Shown piece by piece: positions 52,341 to 60,959 of a stretch of DNA of 64,000 nt. The notes under the pieces were generated by a model. The model had not been told where the DNA came from, ran no database searches, and worked only from the letters and a program-made list of their open reading frames with translations. The stretch is from Amycolatopsis acidicola (lineage in GTDB: Bacteria > Actinomycetota > Actinomycetes > Mycobacteriales > Pseudonocardiaceae): assembly GCF_007713735.2 (NCBI RefSeq), contig NZ_VMNW02000025.1, forward strand, positions 1 to 64,000, given 5' to 3'. The stretch's first letter is position 1; every line of letters starts with the position of its first letter. The position numbers and the translations under genes were made by a program.

Positions 52341-53518
52341 CCCAGGGTGTAGGGGTAGGTCGAGTACAGGTCGATCCCGGTCTCGGTGATGATGATCTCG
52401 TCCTCGAGGTGCACCCCGCCGACCCCGTCCTCGCCCAGCGGCGGGCTGGTCACCGAGAACGCCATCCCGGGCTCCAGCGGGTAGTCGTCGACGGCGCGCA
52501 GGTGCGGGCCCTCGAACGCGGAGATGCCGATCCCGTGGCCGAGCGTGCGGCGGCCGAGCTTGGCGCACAGCTCCTTCGGGGTCACGCCGGGCCCGAGCGC
52601 GCCGAGCTGTTCCAGCTGCAGCTCGTGCGCCTTCTTGAGCAGATCGACCTGTGCGCTCGTCGGCTTGCCCCCGCACACGAAAGCACGGCAGAAATCGCCG
52701 AAATAGCCGGAAAAACAGCCGCCGAAGTCCATGTTGACGAGGTCGCCGTGCTGCACGATGCGGTCGCTGTGGAAACGCCGGTAGGGATGCGCGCCGGGAC
52801 CGGAGTTGACGACTTCGGAGCACTGCGTGGTTTCCGTGCCGAGCGCCCACATCGCGCGGAAGCACTCCCCGACCAGCTCGCACTCCCGCACCCCGGGGCG
52901 CAGGATGTCCACCGCGGCCTGCATGCCGGCCTCGGAGATCGAGTACGCCAGCTTCAGGCAGGTGATCTCGTCCCTGGTCTTGATCCGCCGCGTCCCGATC
53001 ATCGCCTCCTGCCCGTTGACGAACGTGGCGTTCGGCAGCCTGCGGTGCAGCACGTCGTACATCGCGGGCGACCAGATGTCCACACCGATCCTGGCCGTCT
53101 CCACGCCCGAACCGAAGTAGTGCAGCAGATCGTCCACAAAGGACTCGACGTCGCGGTCGATGTCCATCTGGTAGGGCGTGTGGAACCGCTCGTCGGGAAT
53201 CCACGGGATGTTCTGCGCGGCGTAGTCGGGATCGATGATCCACACCGCCGAGTCGCCCTCGGCCGCGAGCACCACCAGCGGGCCGCCGCCCAGCTGGATC
53301 GTCGGCCAGTACAGCCGCTTGATCCCGGTGCTGTAGCGGGCGTTCTCGGCCCGCAGCTGGATCAGGTAGTCCAGGTCGGCCGCGGCCATCGCCTCGCGGG
53401 TCTTGGCGAGCCGTTCGGTGCGCAGCCGGTCCATGTCGACCCGCGGTTCCCAGTCGACCTGCATCGGACCGAACGTGCTGGCGGAACGGACAATGGCGCC
53501 GGAACCTTCGTGGGGCAT
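52337..53518 (-). CDS. M24-family metallopeptidase-like protein with an altered metal site
   Basis: This 393-residue protein has the pita-bread fold shared by aminopeptidase P, creatinase, ectoine hydrolase and the DMSP lyase DddP. Metal-ligand Asp residues are seen in VNMDFGG and GYFGDF, the His in LGHGIGISAF and the last Glu in VHLEDEIIITETG. The expected Glu in the G-M-x-x-S-V-E segment is Thr (GMAFSVTSPP), so the dimetal site is incomplete. The spacing around that segment resembles DddP more than classical peptidases. It may cleave a C-N or C-S bond in the imported compound. AGGAGA precedes ATG 53518. Confidence 0.75.
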   Translation of the reverse strand: MPHEGSGAIVRSASTFGPMQVDWEPRVDMDRLRTERLAKTREAMAAADLDYLIQLRAENARYSTGIKRLYWPTIQLGGGPLVVLAAEGDSAVWIIDPDYAAQNIPWIPDERFHTPYQMDIDRDVESFVDDLLHYFGSGVETARIGVDIWSPAMYDVLHRRLPNATFVNGQEAMIGTRRIKTRDEITCLKLAYSISEAGMQAAVDILRPGVRECELVGECFRAMWALGTETTQCSEVVNSGPGAHPYRRFHSDRIVQHGDLVNMDFGGCFSGYFGDFCRAFVCGGKPTSAQVDLLKKAHELQLEQLGALGPGVTPKELCAKLGRRTLGHGIGISAFEGPHLRAVDDYPLEPGMAFSVTSPPLGEDGVGGVHLEDEIIITETGIDLYSTYPYTLG

Positions 53519-53557
53519 GCGTTTCTCCTGACTGTTCTCAGTGGGAAAATCCTGGGC

Positions 53558-54727
53558 TCAGCGGCTGAGGCAGAGCGCGCGGTCGGCGGCGCACGAAACC
53601 GTGACCCTGGTGCCGACGGGCACGGGCGCCTTCCCGAGCGCGAAGACGCGGATCCGGGCGACGCCGACATCGACCGTGTAGTCGGTCAGCGAGCTGCCGA
53701 TCCGCACGTCCTCGACCGTGCCGGGCAGCGCGTTTCCGGCGCTTTCGCCCTCCTCGACGAGAAGGTCTCCTGGCCGCCACACGAGCGACACCGGTTCGCC
53801 GACCTTCGCCTCGCCCGCGACTCTGGCGAAGAGCCGGGTCACGCCGTGTGGCAGGGCCACGTCGATGCCGGCCATCCGCCGCACGCGACCGTCCACATCG
53901 GACTCGGTGGTCTCGGTGGCGAACACGCCTTCGATGATGTTCGTCTGGCCGAGCAGTTTCGCGACGAACAGCGACGCCGGTTCGGCGAGCAGCTGGGCGG
54001 GGGTGCCGTCCTGGACGATCCGGCCGTCCCGCATGACGACGATCCGGTCCGAGAGCATCATGGCCTCGTCCTGGTCGTGCGTGACGTACACGGCGGTGAT
54101 GCCCAGCTCGCGCTGCAGCCTGCCGATGTCGCGCCGCACCGAGTCCCGCCGGGCGGCGTCGAGGTTGCTCAGCGGTTCGTCCAGCAACAGCAGGCCGGGC
54201 CGGTAGACGAGCGCGCGGGCCAGCGCGACGCGTTGCTGCTGGCCGCCGGAAAGCTGACCGGGCTGCCTGCCGCTCATCCCGTCGAGGCCGACGAGGTTCA
54301 GCATCTCCTCGACGCGCGGCCGGATCGCCGCCGTTTTCGCGCCACGCATCCGCAACGGGAACGCGACGTTCTCGAACACGCTCAGATGCGGCCAGAGCGC
54401 GTAGGACTGGAACACCATGCCGATGTCGCGTTTGCTGGGCCGCAGATGCACGCGGCGTTCGGCCGAAGTCATGAGCCTGCCGCCGAGCCGGACAGTGCCC
54501 GCGTCGGGCACCTCGATCCCGGCGAGGCACCGCAGCGTCGTGGTCTTTCCGCAGCCGGACGGGCCCAGCAGGGTGAGCAACTGCCCGCGCCGCACCGAAA
54601 ACGTCGCGTCACGGACGCCGCCGTCGCCGTAGTCGCGGGTCAGTCCGGTCACCTCGAGGTGGGACTCTTCCCGGTGCTTCGCGGGCGCCTCGGCTTCGGT
54701 GCCCGCCGTGCGCACGTGGTCGGTCAT
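53558..54727 (-). CDS. ABC transporter ATP-binding protein (Fe3+/polyamine-type)
   Basis: This 389-residue ATPase has Walker A GPSGCGKTT near residue 59, the signature LSGGQQQRVALARAL, Walker B LLLLDEPLSNLDAA and the switch His in YVTHDQDEA, then a TOBE-type C-terminal domain. It works with the fused permease whose stop overlaps its start (TGATG). It is the paralogue of the ATPase at 45195-46358. Confidence 0.92.
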   Translation of the reverse strand: MTDHVRTAGTEAEAPAKHREESHLEVTGLTRDYGDGGVRDATFSVRRGQLLTLLGPSGCGKTTTLRCLAGIEVPDAGTVRLGGRLMTSAERRVHLRPSKRDIGMVFQSYALWPHLSVFENVAFPLRMRGAKTAAIRPRVEEMLNLVGLDGMSGRQPGQLSGGQQQRVALARALVYRPGLLLLDEPLSNLDAARRDSVRRDIGRLQRELGITAVYVTHDQDEAMMLSDRIVVMRDGRIVQDGTPAQLLAEPASLFVAKLLGQTNIIEGVFATETTESDVDGRVRRMAGIDVALPHGVTRLFARVAGEAKVGEPVSLVWRPGDLLVEEGESAGNALPGTVEDVRIGSSLTDYTVDVGVARIRVFALGKAPVPVGTRVTVSCAADRALCLSR

Positions 54728-56496
54728 CACATCGCCACCGCCATCCGGTTCCCGGTGTCGCCCCGCCGCGTGGTCACGATCCAGAAGACCGCCGAGCAGC
54801 CCAGCAGGACGACCGTCTGCAGCAGCGTGAACGCCGCCGTCACGCCAGGGGGTTCGAAGGACACGCTGTTCAGCAGCCCCACCGACAGCGTTTGGGTGCC
54901 CGAAGTCTGCAGCAGCGCTGACATCGGGAGCTCGCGCATGAAGGTGAGGAAGACGAGCATCCAGCCCGCGGCGAGGCCGGGGCGCACGAGCGGCAGGAGA
55001 ACCCGCCGGGTGTAACGGAACCAGCCCGCGCCGGAAAGACGCGCGGCCTCTTCGAGTTCCGGGTGCACCGCCAGGAAGGCCGCCGACACCGACCGCTGGG
55101 CGAACGGCAGGAACCGGACCGTGTAAGCGATCCCGATGATCCACAGTGAACCGAACAACGGCGTGCGGAGCACCAGGGTGAGCAGGCCGACGCCGAGCAC
55201 CAGCCCGGGCACCGCCACCGGCATGGTCAGGCAGACCTCGAACAGGCGGCGGCCGGTGATCCTGGTCCGCTCCAGCGCGTAGACCACGACCACGCTGATC
55301 GCGACGACGAGAAAGGCGCACGCCGTGGACAGCACCAGGCTGTTCACCAGCGCCCGCCCGACGACGGATCCCTGCCCGGACAACGCTTTCACGTTGTCGA
55401 ACGTCAGGCTGCCGAGGTCGATCGAACCCGTCCACCCCGCGGAAAAGGCCACGATGGCGAGCACGCCGACGGGCAGCACGGCGGCGAGCCCGAGGTAGGC
55501 GAGCTCACCGGCGAGCGCGAGCCACCGCCAGCGGCCGAGCCGGATCGCCTCGGCACTGGCCCCGCGGCCCGAGACGGTCACGAAACCGCGGTCCCGCAAG
55601 GCCCGCCGCTGCAGGTACAGGCACCCCGCCGTGATCAGCATCAGCACGCAGCCCAGTGCCGCGCCGAAGTTGTAGTCGGGCGGGAAGATCTGCACCGCGT
55701 CGTAGATCCGGGTGGACAGGGTCTGGATGCCCGGGCCGTAGCCGAGGACGAGCGGAACGGACAGGTCCTCGATGCCGAGGACGAACACGAGGATCGCCGC
55801 CGAGAGGATCGCGGGGCCCGCCAGTGGCAGGGTGATCCGCACCGCCGTGCGGAACGGGCTCGCCCCGCACGCCTGCGCCGCCTGTTCCAGCGAGCTGTCC
55901 ATCTGGCGGAAGGCGGCGCCGCATTGCAGCATCACGAACGGCGTCAGGAACAGGCCGAGTACCACGATGATCCCGGCCGTCGAATGGACGTCGAAGAACG
56001 TGCCCGTGGTGAGCCCGGCCGAGCGGGCCAGCTGGTTGAGCAGGCCGGCGTGCGCGTCGCCGAGGTAGGTCCAGGCGATCGAGCCGATCAGCGGGGACAG
56101 GAAGAACGGCACCAGGTTCAGCACTTCGAACGCGCGCCGGAACGGGAGGTCGGTGCGCGCGACGAGCCAGCCCAGCGCGACGCCGACGACGGTGGCCACC
56201 GCCATCGCTCCCAGCGCGATGACGCAGCTGTTCCGCGCCGAGGTGAGCACGTCGGACGAGAGCAGCTCCGTGTAGTGGGTGTCCGACCAGACCCACTTGA
56301 GCAGCCCGGTCTGCCGCTGGAAGGAGCGCAGGATCACCTGCACGATCGGGGCCGCGATGAGCGCGGCCACCGCGAGGACGAAAACGGTGAGGACAAGTCG
56401 TTCCGGCGTGTACTGAGCCCGGAACCGGCGCCGGTGGGGTGGGACTGCCGGAGGTTCGCCCGGCGCCCGCAACATCGTTGTTGTGGCGTGGACCAT
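54727..56496 (-). CDS. ABC transporter permease, two fused membrane domains (FbpB-like)
   Basis: This 589-residue protein has about 12 membrane segments in two homologous halves. Coupling loops are visible as LEQAAQACGASPFRTAVRI and LEEAARLSGAGWFRYTRRV. ATG 56496 is chosen because a TTGACA-17-GACGAT promoter ends seven bases upstream, implying a leaderless transcript; ATG 56475 is an alternative. It is the first gene of a nine-gene leftward operon that runs to 46624 and is the counterpart of the permease at 41611-43350. Confidence 0.88.
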   Translation of the reverse strand: MVHATTTMLRAPGEPPAVPPHRRRFRAQYTPERLVLTVFVLAVAALIAAPIVQVILRSFQRQTGLLKWVWSDTHYTELLSSDVLTSARNSCVIALGAMAVATVVGVALGWLVARTDLPFRRAFEVLNLVPFFLSPLIGSIAWTYLGDAHAGLLNQLARSAGLTTGTFFDVHSTAGIIVVLGLFLTPFVMLQCGAAFRQMDSSLEQAAQACGASPFRTAVRITLPLAGPAILSAAILVFVLGIEDLSVPLVLGYGPGIQTLSTRIYDAVQIFPPDYNFGAALGCVLMLITAGCLYLQRRALRDRGFVTVSGRGASAEAIRLGRWRWLALAGELAYLGLAAVLPVGVLAIVAFSAGWTGSIDLGSLTFDNVKALSGQGSVVGRALVNSLVLSTACAFLVVAISVVVVYALERTRITGRRLFEVCLTMPVAVPGLVLGVGLLTLVLRTPLFGSLWIIGIAYTVRFLPFAQRSVSAAFLAVHPELEEAARLSGAGWFRYTRRVLLPLVRPGLAAGWMLVFLTFMRELPMSALLQTSGTQTLSVGLLNSVSFEPPGVTAAFTLLQTVVLLGCSAVFWIVTTRRGDTGNRMAVAM

Positions 56497-56503
56497 ACCC
56501 AGG

Positions 56504-56532
56504 ATCGTCAGCCACTTCGGAAGGAATGTCAA
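56504..56532 (-). promoter_or_regulatory. Promoter of the second ABC module
   Basis: On the minus strand TTGACA (56532-56527) and GACGAT (56509-56504) are separated by 17 bases. The -10 ends seven bases before the ATG of the permease gene. This is the best sigma-70-like promoter in the window. Upstream, ttgct and agcaa form inverted arms around 56591-56612, and gtcag/ctgac motifs recur, which may be regulator sites. Confidence 0.6.
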
Positions 56533-56666
56533 CCATTCTTTGCCGCAATCTGATCTCTGACCGCGCGTTTCGGCGTCAGCTCCGTCAGATTGCTTGACGA
56601 AACGAGCAAAGCTGGCTGACAATCAGGCTTCCCCGAGGGAACGGCGGGAACCCGGCGAAAACACCA

Positions 56667-56710
56667 CCGCCTGGTCACCTCCGTCCGTGCGGGCGGAGGT
56701 GACCAGGCGG
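56667..56710 (-). terminator. Strong hairpin terminator after the S1 protease gene
   Basis: ccgcctggtcacctccg (56667-56683) and cggaggtgaccaggcgg (56694-56710) pair perfectly over 17 bp with a 10-base loop. It lies 75 bases past the protease stop on the transcribed strand and shields the downstream permease promoter from read-through. Confidence 0.8.
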
Positions 56711-56784
56711 CGCGTGATGAGGCAGCGGAATTGTCGAAAGGCCACCCGGGCAAGAGGCGCGAGTGGCCGCGGCGAACCGGGCGG

Positions 56785-57918
56785 TCAGGCGGTGACGAGG
56801 GTGAGTCCGTAGGCCTGCAGGATCTCGTTCACCGGCTGGAACCACGTCTCCCCGCCGGAGGTGCAGTCGCCGTATCCGCCGGAGGTCACGCCCTGGGCCT
56901 GGTCGCCGGAGATGAACGAGCCGCCCGAGTCGCCGGGCTCGGCGCAGACCGACGTCCGCGTCACCTGGTACACCGCGCCCTGGGAGTAGTTCACCGTTTC
57001 GTTGAGCCCTTCCACGACACCGCAGTGCCAGTGCGACGTCGAACCCGAGCGGCAGACCGAGGTCCCCGCGACGGCCACCGCCGAACCGCGGACCAGCTGG
57101 TCGCTCACCGTGCCCCAGCCCAGTACGACCGGCACGGTCCACCAGCCGTTGCCGATCCTGATGAACGAATAGTCGTTGCCAGGAAAGGAGGATCCGGCGA
57201 AGGTGCCCTGCGCGGAGCCGTCCCAGCCGGTGGTCGTCGAACCGGCGGAGCCGCAGTGACCGGCGCTGACGAACCCGCCCTGCACGGAAAACCCGATGGA
57301 GCACCGGACGTTTCCGTTGATGTAGTAGGGATCGCCGCCGACGGTGCCCGCCGCCTCGGTCACCGGGCGGGGCGCGGTCACCGTGGTCACCGGCGCGCCG
57401 GTCTGGCGCGCGCGAGCGAGGAACCCGTCGACGTCCGCGCCTTGCGCGCCCGGCTGAAGCGTCACGACGAGGCTGCCCGTACGCGGGTCGGTGCGCCAGC
57501 TGGTCACCGACGCCGGTGCGGGCGCGCCTTTCACCGTGTTGTCCAGCGCTTCCTTCGCACGGTCCAGCGCGGCGGCGCTGGTACGAGCCGGCGCCGTGGC
57601 GGCGCCCGCCTTCTCGACCGCCGCGGCCACCGAAGCGTCCGTGACGCCGACGACGAGTTTGCCCCGCGCCGCATCGAACCACGCCCCGCCGAACGCGGCT
57701 CCCGCCGCTCGCTCGGCCGCGGGCAACACCTCCGCGGCCGCCTTCTCCTGCGCCAGTCTGGTCTGGACCTGTTCGGCGGTGAGACCGAAATCCCGCTGCA
57801 TGGCCGAAAGCAGCGCGGGCGACGCTTGCGCGACCGTGGCCGGGGCCAGTGCGGCGGTGCCCAGCACGAGCACGGGAACCACCGCGCCGGCGACTCTCCC
57901 GGCGATTCTTCGATGCAT
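56785..57918 (-). CDS. Secreted S1-family serine protease (alpha-lytic/streptogrisin type)
   Basis: This 377-residue pre-pro-enzyme has a Sec signal peptide (residues 1 to about 32), a pro-region of about 160 residues that acts as folding chaperone, and a mature chymotrypsin-like domain starting near VGGDPYYING. The catalytic triad is seen as His in VSAGHCGSA, Asp in GNDYSFIRIG and Ser in EPGDSGGSF. Six Cys in the mature part form the usual three disulfides. GAGGAGG precedes ATG 57918. It is a monocistronic gene with its own terminator and a DasR-like site upstream. It degrades extracellular protein and is unrelated to the flanking catabolic operons. Confidence 0.93.
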   Translation of the reverse strand: MHRRIAGRVAGAVVPVLVLGTAALAPATVAQASPALLSAMQRDFGLTAEQVQTRLAQEKAAAEVLPAAERAAGAAFGGAWFDAARGKLVVGVTDASVAAAVEKAGAATAPARTSAAALDRAKEALDNTVKGAPAPASVTSWRTDPRTGSLVVTLQPGAQGADVDGFLARARQTGAPVTTVTAPRPVTEAAGTVGGDPYYINGNVRCSIGFSVQGGFVSAGHCGSAGSTTTGWDGSAQGTFAGSSFPGNDYSFIRIGNGWWTVPVVLGWGTVSDQLVRGSAVAVAGTSVCRSGSTSHWHCGVVEGLNETVNYSQGAVYQVTRTSVCAEPGDSGGSFISGDQAQGVTSGGYGDCTSGGETWFQPVNEILQAYGLTLVTA

Positions 57919-57980
57919 CGGACGAACCTCCTCAGGACGGAAAAACCCACACCGTGCCCAGAGTGTGCGAGCGCCCGGCA

Positions 57981-57996
57981 CAGTGGTCTAGACTTT
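57981..57996. promoter_or_regulatory. DasR-like (dre) operator upstream of the protease
   Basis: Read toward the protease gene the site is aaaagtctagaccact. Its last twelve bases match the dre consensus recognised by the GntR/HutC regulator DasR in streptomycetes (actggtctagaccact) without mismatch, while three of the first four differ. It lies 63 bases upstream of the protease start. DasR controls chitin and N-acetylglucosamine genes, so the protease may respond to amino-sugar supply. Confidence 0.5.
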
Positions 57997-58043
57997 TTCC
58001 GTCGCCTGTCCGATTCCTGTCCCGCATTGCCCCGTTCGGCCCG

Positions 58044-59288
58044 CTACGAAAGTTCGCGCGCCTGTTCCCGGATCGGCAGGAGCAGCAGCACTCCCAGCAG
58101 CGGCCCGATCGCCAGCACGCCGAAGGACAGGAACAGCGAGCCGGTCGCGCTGAACACGGCGCCCACGGCGACCGGGGCGAACACGCCGCCGAGTTGCCAG
58201 GCGGTGTTGGCGAAACCGAAGGAACCGCCGACGAACCGCGGGTCGGCGTACTGCGGGACGGTCGAGTTGGTCAGCACCGTGTACCCGTAGACGCCGAGCC
58301 CCAGCAACGGGGCGAGCACCAGCATGGCCGGGTAATGCCGGACCAGGCCGAAGACCACCAGGATGACCACGAAGTACCCGCTGAGGATCATCAGGTGCGT
58401 CTTGCGGGTGCCGCGCATCCGGTCCGACAGGAACCCGACCAAGGGTTTGACGCCGATCGCGGTGGTGCTGACGATGACCATGACCAGCGCGGCCTTCCCG
58501 GCCGAGAGCCCGAGCGATTTGACCATCAGGGAGTTGCCCCAGGCCAGGAATCCCAGGGTGGCCCACTGCATGCCCAGGCCGGCGGCCGCGAGCGACATCA
58601 GGTTGCGGTTCTTCAGCATCGCCGCGAAACCGAGGCGCCCGCCCGGTTCCGCCTGCCCGGCGGGCTCCACCGCGACGGGCGGGTCGTTGCGCAGCAGGAC
58701 CCAGCAGAGCACGCCCACCACAACGGTCAGCACGCCGAACAGGTAGTAGACCCCGTTCCAGTGCACCCGCGCCATCAGCGCCGGGATGGACGCGTTGGCG
58801 AGCACGCTGCCGAACGCGGTCGCGGTGATGTACAGCCCGAAAGCCGTCCCCCGGTCCCGCGGCGGGAACCAGCGGCTGAGCAGTTTCGTGAAGGACGCGA
58901 CGTCCGCGCCGCTGACCAGCCCGATGAGGACCTGGATCGCGATCCCTGCGCCGAGGTTGTGCACCGTGCCGAAGGCGAAGGTCAGGATTCCGGCCAGGAC
59001 AAGGGAAATCCCCACGGCGAGGCGGCCGCCGATCAGGTCCGCGACGATCCCGCCGGGAATGTTGGTGACCACGTACCCGATCGACAACGCGGTGGCGAAG
59101 ATCCCCAGCTGGGCCACCGTCAGCCCGATCGAATGCGAAGCGTCGACGGCGACCACCGACCAGGCGGTGCGGTTGAGGTAGATGAGCGTGTAGGCCAGCC
59201 AGCACACGGCGAGGATCACCCACCGGTAGCGGGAAGCTTTCGCTACCGGGTGCACCGCCGTGCCCGCGGGCGACTCCGTGGCGTCCAT
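58044..59288 (-). CDS. MFS transporter
   Basis: This 414-residue membrane protein has 12 predicted segments. The first loop carries the usual MFS pattern in modified form (GGIVADLIGGRLAVG), and a second cytoplasmic motif is VGFLSDRMRGTRK. The pattern resembles the anion:cation symporter group that takes up organic acids such as glucarate, phthalate or hydroxybenzoates. AAGGAGG precedes ATG 59288. It is the last gene of the leftward operon hydrolase-SDR-epimerase-transporter, so it probably imports that operon's substrate. Confidence 0.88.
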   Translation of the reverse strand: MDATESPAGTAVHPVAKASRYRWVILAVCWLAYTLIYLNRTAWSVVAVDASHSIGLTVAQLGIFATALSIGYVVTNIPGGIVADLIGGRLAVGISLVLAGILTFAFGTVHNLGAGIAIQVLIGLVSGADVASFTKLLSRWFPPRDRGTAFGLYITATAFGSVLANASIPALMARVHWNGVYYLFGVLTVVVGVLCWVLLRNDPPVAVEPAGQAEPGGRLGFAAMLKNRNLMSLAAAGLGMQWATLGFLAWGNSLMVKSLGLSAGKAALVMVIVSTTAIGVKPLVGFLSDRMRGTRKTHLMILSGYFVVILVVFGLVRHYPAMLVLAPLLGLGVYGYTVLTNSTVPQYADPRFVGGSFGFANTAWQLGGVFAPVAVGAVFSATGSLFLSFGVLAIGPLLGVLLLLPIREQARELS

Positions 59289-59319
59289 TGTGGACCTCCT
59301 TGTCCAGTGGGGAAAAGCT

Positions 59320-60165
59320 TCAGTGCAGCAGGTCCCATTCGCGGAGCTGGGCCGCGTTGTGTCGCAGGGTCGCCAGAGGTGAGCGGTCCAGGCTCAGGTC
59401 CTCGACCGAAACCCAGCCGGTGTAACCGCGCTGGCGGATGAGGCCGAGCACCCGCGGGACGTCGACTTCGCCGTCCTCGAGCGGGGTCCAGGCCGCTTGC
59501 CAGCCGCCGCCCGGCGAGCGGAAATGCGCGGCGTTCTTCAGGTGCACGTGCCCGAGGTACTCGCCGAGCAGGTCGAGCGCGAGCTCGTGCGCCTCATAGC
59601 CTTCGAAGACGAAATTGCCGAGGTCGTAGATGACGCCGACATACGCCGGGTCGAAGCGCGAGACCACCCGATGAGCGAGCGAAGCACTGGGACAGATGGT
59701 GTTGTGGTGGATCTCCAGCAGCGCGCGGATACCGGCCGCGCGCGCGGCCGCCTCGATTTCCCCGAAGAACGCGACGGTTCGCTCGAACAAGTCCGAATAG
59801 GACTTTCCCGTCCGGGAGATCCTCGGCGCCTGCAAGCGGATTTGCGGAGCACCCGCCGCGTTCGCCAGGTCGCACGCGAGCCGGAGCATCTCCGTATCGC
59901 CGACCTCGATGTAGGGCGCCAAACCGATCACGTCGAGGCCCGCCGCGCGTGTGTCGCGTGCGACCGCCTCCACCGTCGCCACGTCCAGCGGGAGGGTGGC
60001 GTGGTGGTCGACGAGGTACGGATGCGCGGGCCGGGGATCGCGGATGCTGCCGGGGCGTGGTTCGACCCGCCATTCGATCCCGCCGAATCCCGCCGCCCGG
60101 ACCTCCGCGATGCAGCCGGGAATGTCCACTGTGGGCAGACAGATCGTCGCGACGCTGAACTTCAC
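59320..60165 (-). CDS. Sugar phosphate isomerase/epimerase-like TIM-barrel protein
   Basis: This 281-residue protein belongs to the xylose-isomerase-like/AP-endonuclease-2 barrel family. It has likely metal ligands in LLEIHHNT, VIYDLGNF, LGHVHLKN and the C-terminal VSVEDLS. Members isomerise or epimerise sugars and keto acids, or dehydrate 3-dehydroshikimate. GTG 60165 overlaps the SDR stop (GTGA). With an SDR and an organic-acid-type transporter it may act on a hydroxy-keto acid. Confidence 0.82.
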   Translation of the reverse strand: MKFSVATICLPTVDIPGCIAEVRAAGFGGIEWRVEPRPGSIRDPRPAHPYLVDHHATLPLDVATVEAVARDTRAAGLDVIGLAPYIEVGDTEMLRLACDLANAAGAPQIRLQAPRISRTGKSYSDLFERTVAFFGEIEAAARAAGIRALLEIHHNTICPSASLAHRVVSRFDPAYVGVIYDLGNFVFEGYEAHELALDLLGEYLGHVHLKNAAHFRSPGGGWQAAWTPLEDGEVDVPRVLGLIRQRGYTGWVSVEDLSLDRSPLATLRHNAAQLREWDLLH

Positions 60166-60959
60166 TGCCGCGCCAGGTGCTCGACGGCGAGCGGGATCCG
60201 CGGGAGCGGGGCGAGCTGGGCGCCACCGCACACGTGCAGCACCTCGCCGGTGATGAAGGACGCGGCGGGCGAAGCCAGGAAAGCGACGGCCTCGGCGACG
60301 TCACGGGGTTCGGCCATCCGCGGCATCGGCGTGATGGCCTGGTATTCCGCGGTGAAGCGCCGCATCTGCTCTTCGTCGCGGTCGTAGGAGGTGAAGTCGG
60401 ACTCGATGAAGCTGGGCGCGACGGCGTTCGCGGTGACGTTGTACTTCGCCAGCTCGGTGGCGAAGGAGCGGGTCATGCCGACGATCCCGGCCTTCATGGT
60501 GGTGTAGGCGACCGGGCCGCCGGAAACCCAGTTCCGCGAAGCGATGTTGACGACCGAACCTGCCTGCTGCGCCTTGAAGAACTCCAGCGCCCTGCTGACG
60601 AGGAACGCCGGGCCGCGCAGGTTCACGTCGCTCATCTGGTTCCAGGCGTCCGGGGACAGCTCCGAAAGCGTGGAGCGCCGGTTCACGGCCGCGTTGTTGA
60701 CGATGACGTCGATCCGGCCGAAGCGCCGGCCCACTTCCCCGACCAGCTCCTCGATCGACTCGACGGAACCGAGGTCCGCGGCGATGCCGACCGCGGGCGG
60801 GGCGAACCGGGCCCGCAGTTCGGCGGCGGTCGCGGCCGCCGCGTCCGCCTTGACGTCGGCGACCACGACGGCGACACCGTCTTCGAGGAGTCGTCCGGCG
60901 ATGGCTGTTCCCAGTTTTCCCGCCGCTCCGGTGACGATGGCGACGCGGTGCTCAGTCAT
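60162..60959 (-). CDS. SDR-family oxidoreductase
   Basis: This 265-residue short-chain dehydrogenase has TGAAGKLGTAIA, VNNAAVNRRS and the catalytic YTTMK. An Asp in VVADVKADA at the end of beta-2 favours NAD(H). It overlaps the hydrolase gene upstream by eight bases and the epimerase gene downstream by four. Oxidation of a hydroxy acid or cyclic polyol released by the hydrolase is plausible; the substrate is unknown. Confidence 0.85.
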   Translation of the reverse strand: MTEHRVAIVTGAAGKLGTAIAGRLLEDGVAVVVADVKADAAAATAAELRARFAPPAVGIAADLGSVESIEELVGEVGRRFGRIDVIVNNAAVNRRSTLSELSPDAWNQMSDVNLRGPAFLVSRALEFFKAQQAGSVVNIASRNWVSGGPVAYTTMKAGIVGMTRSFATELAKYNVTANAVAPSFIESDFTSYDRDEEQMRRFTAEYQAITPMPRMAEPRDVAEAVAFLASPAASFITGEVLHVCGGAQLAPLPRIPLAVEHLARQ

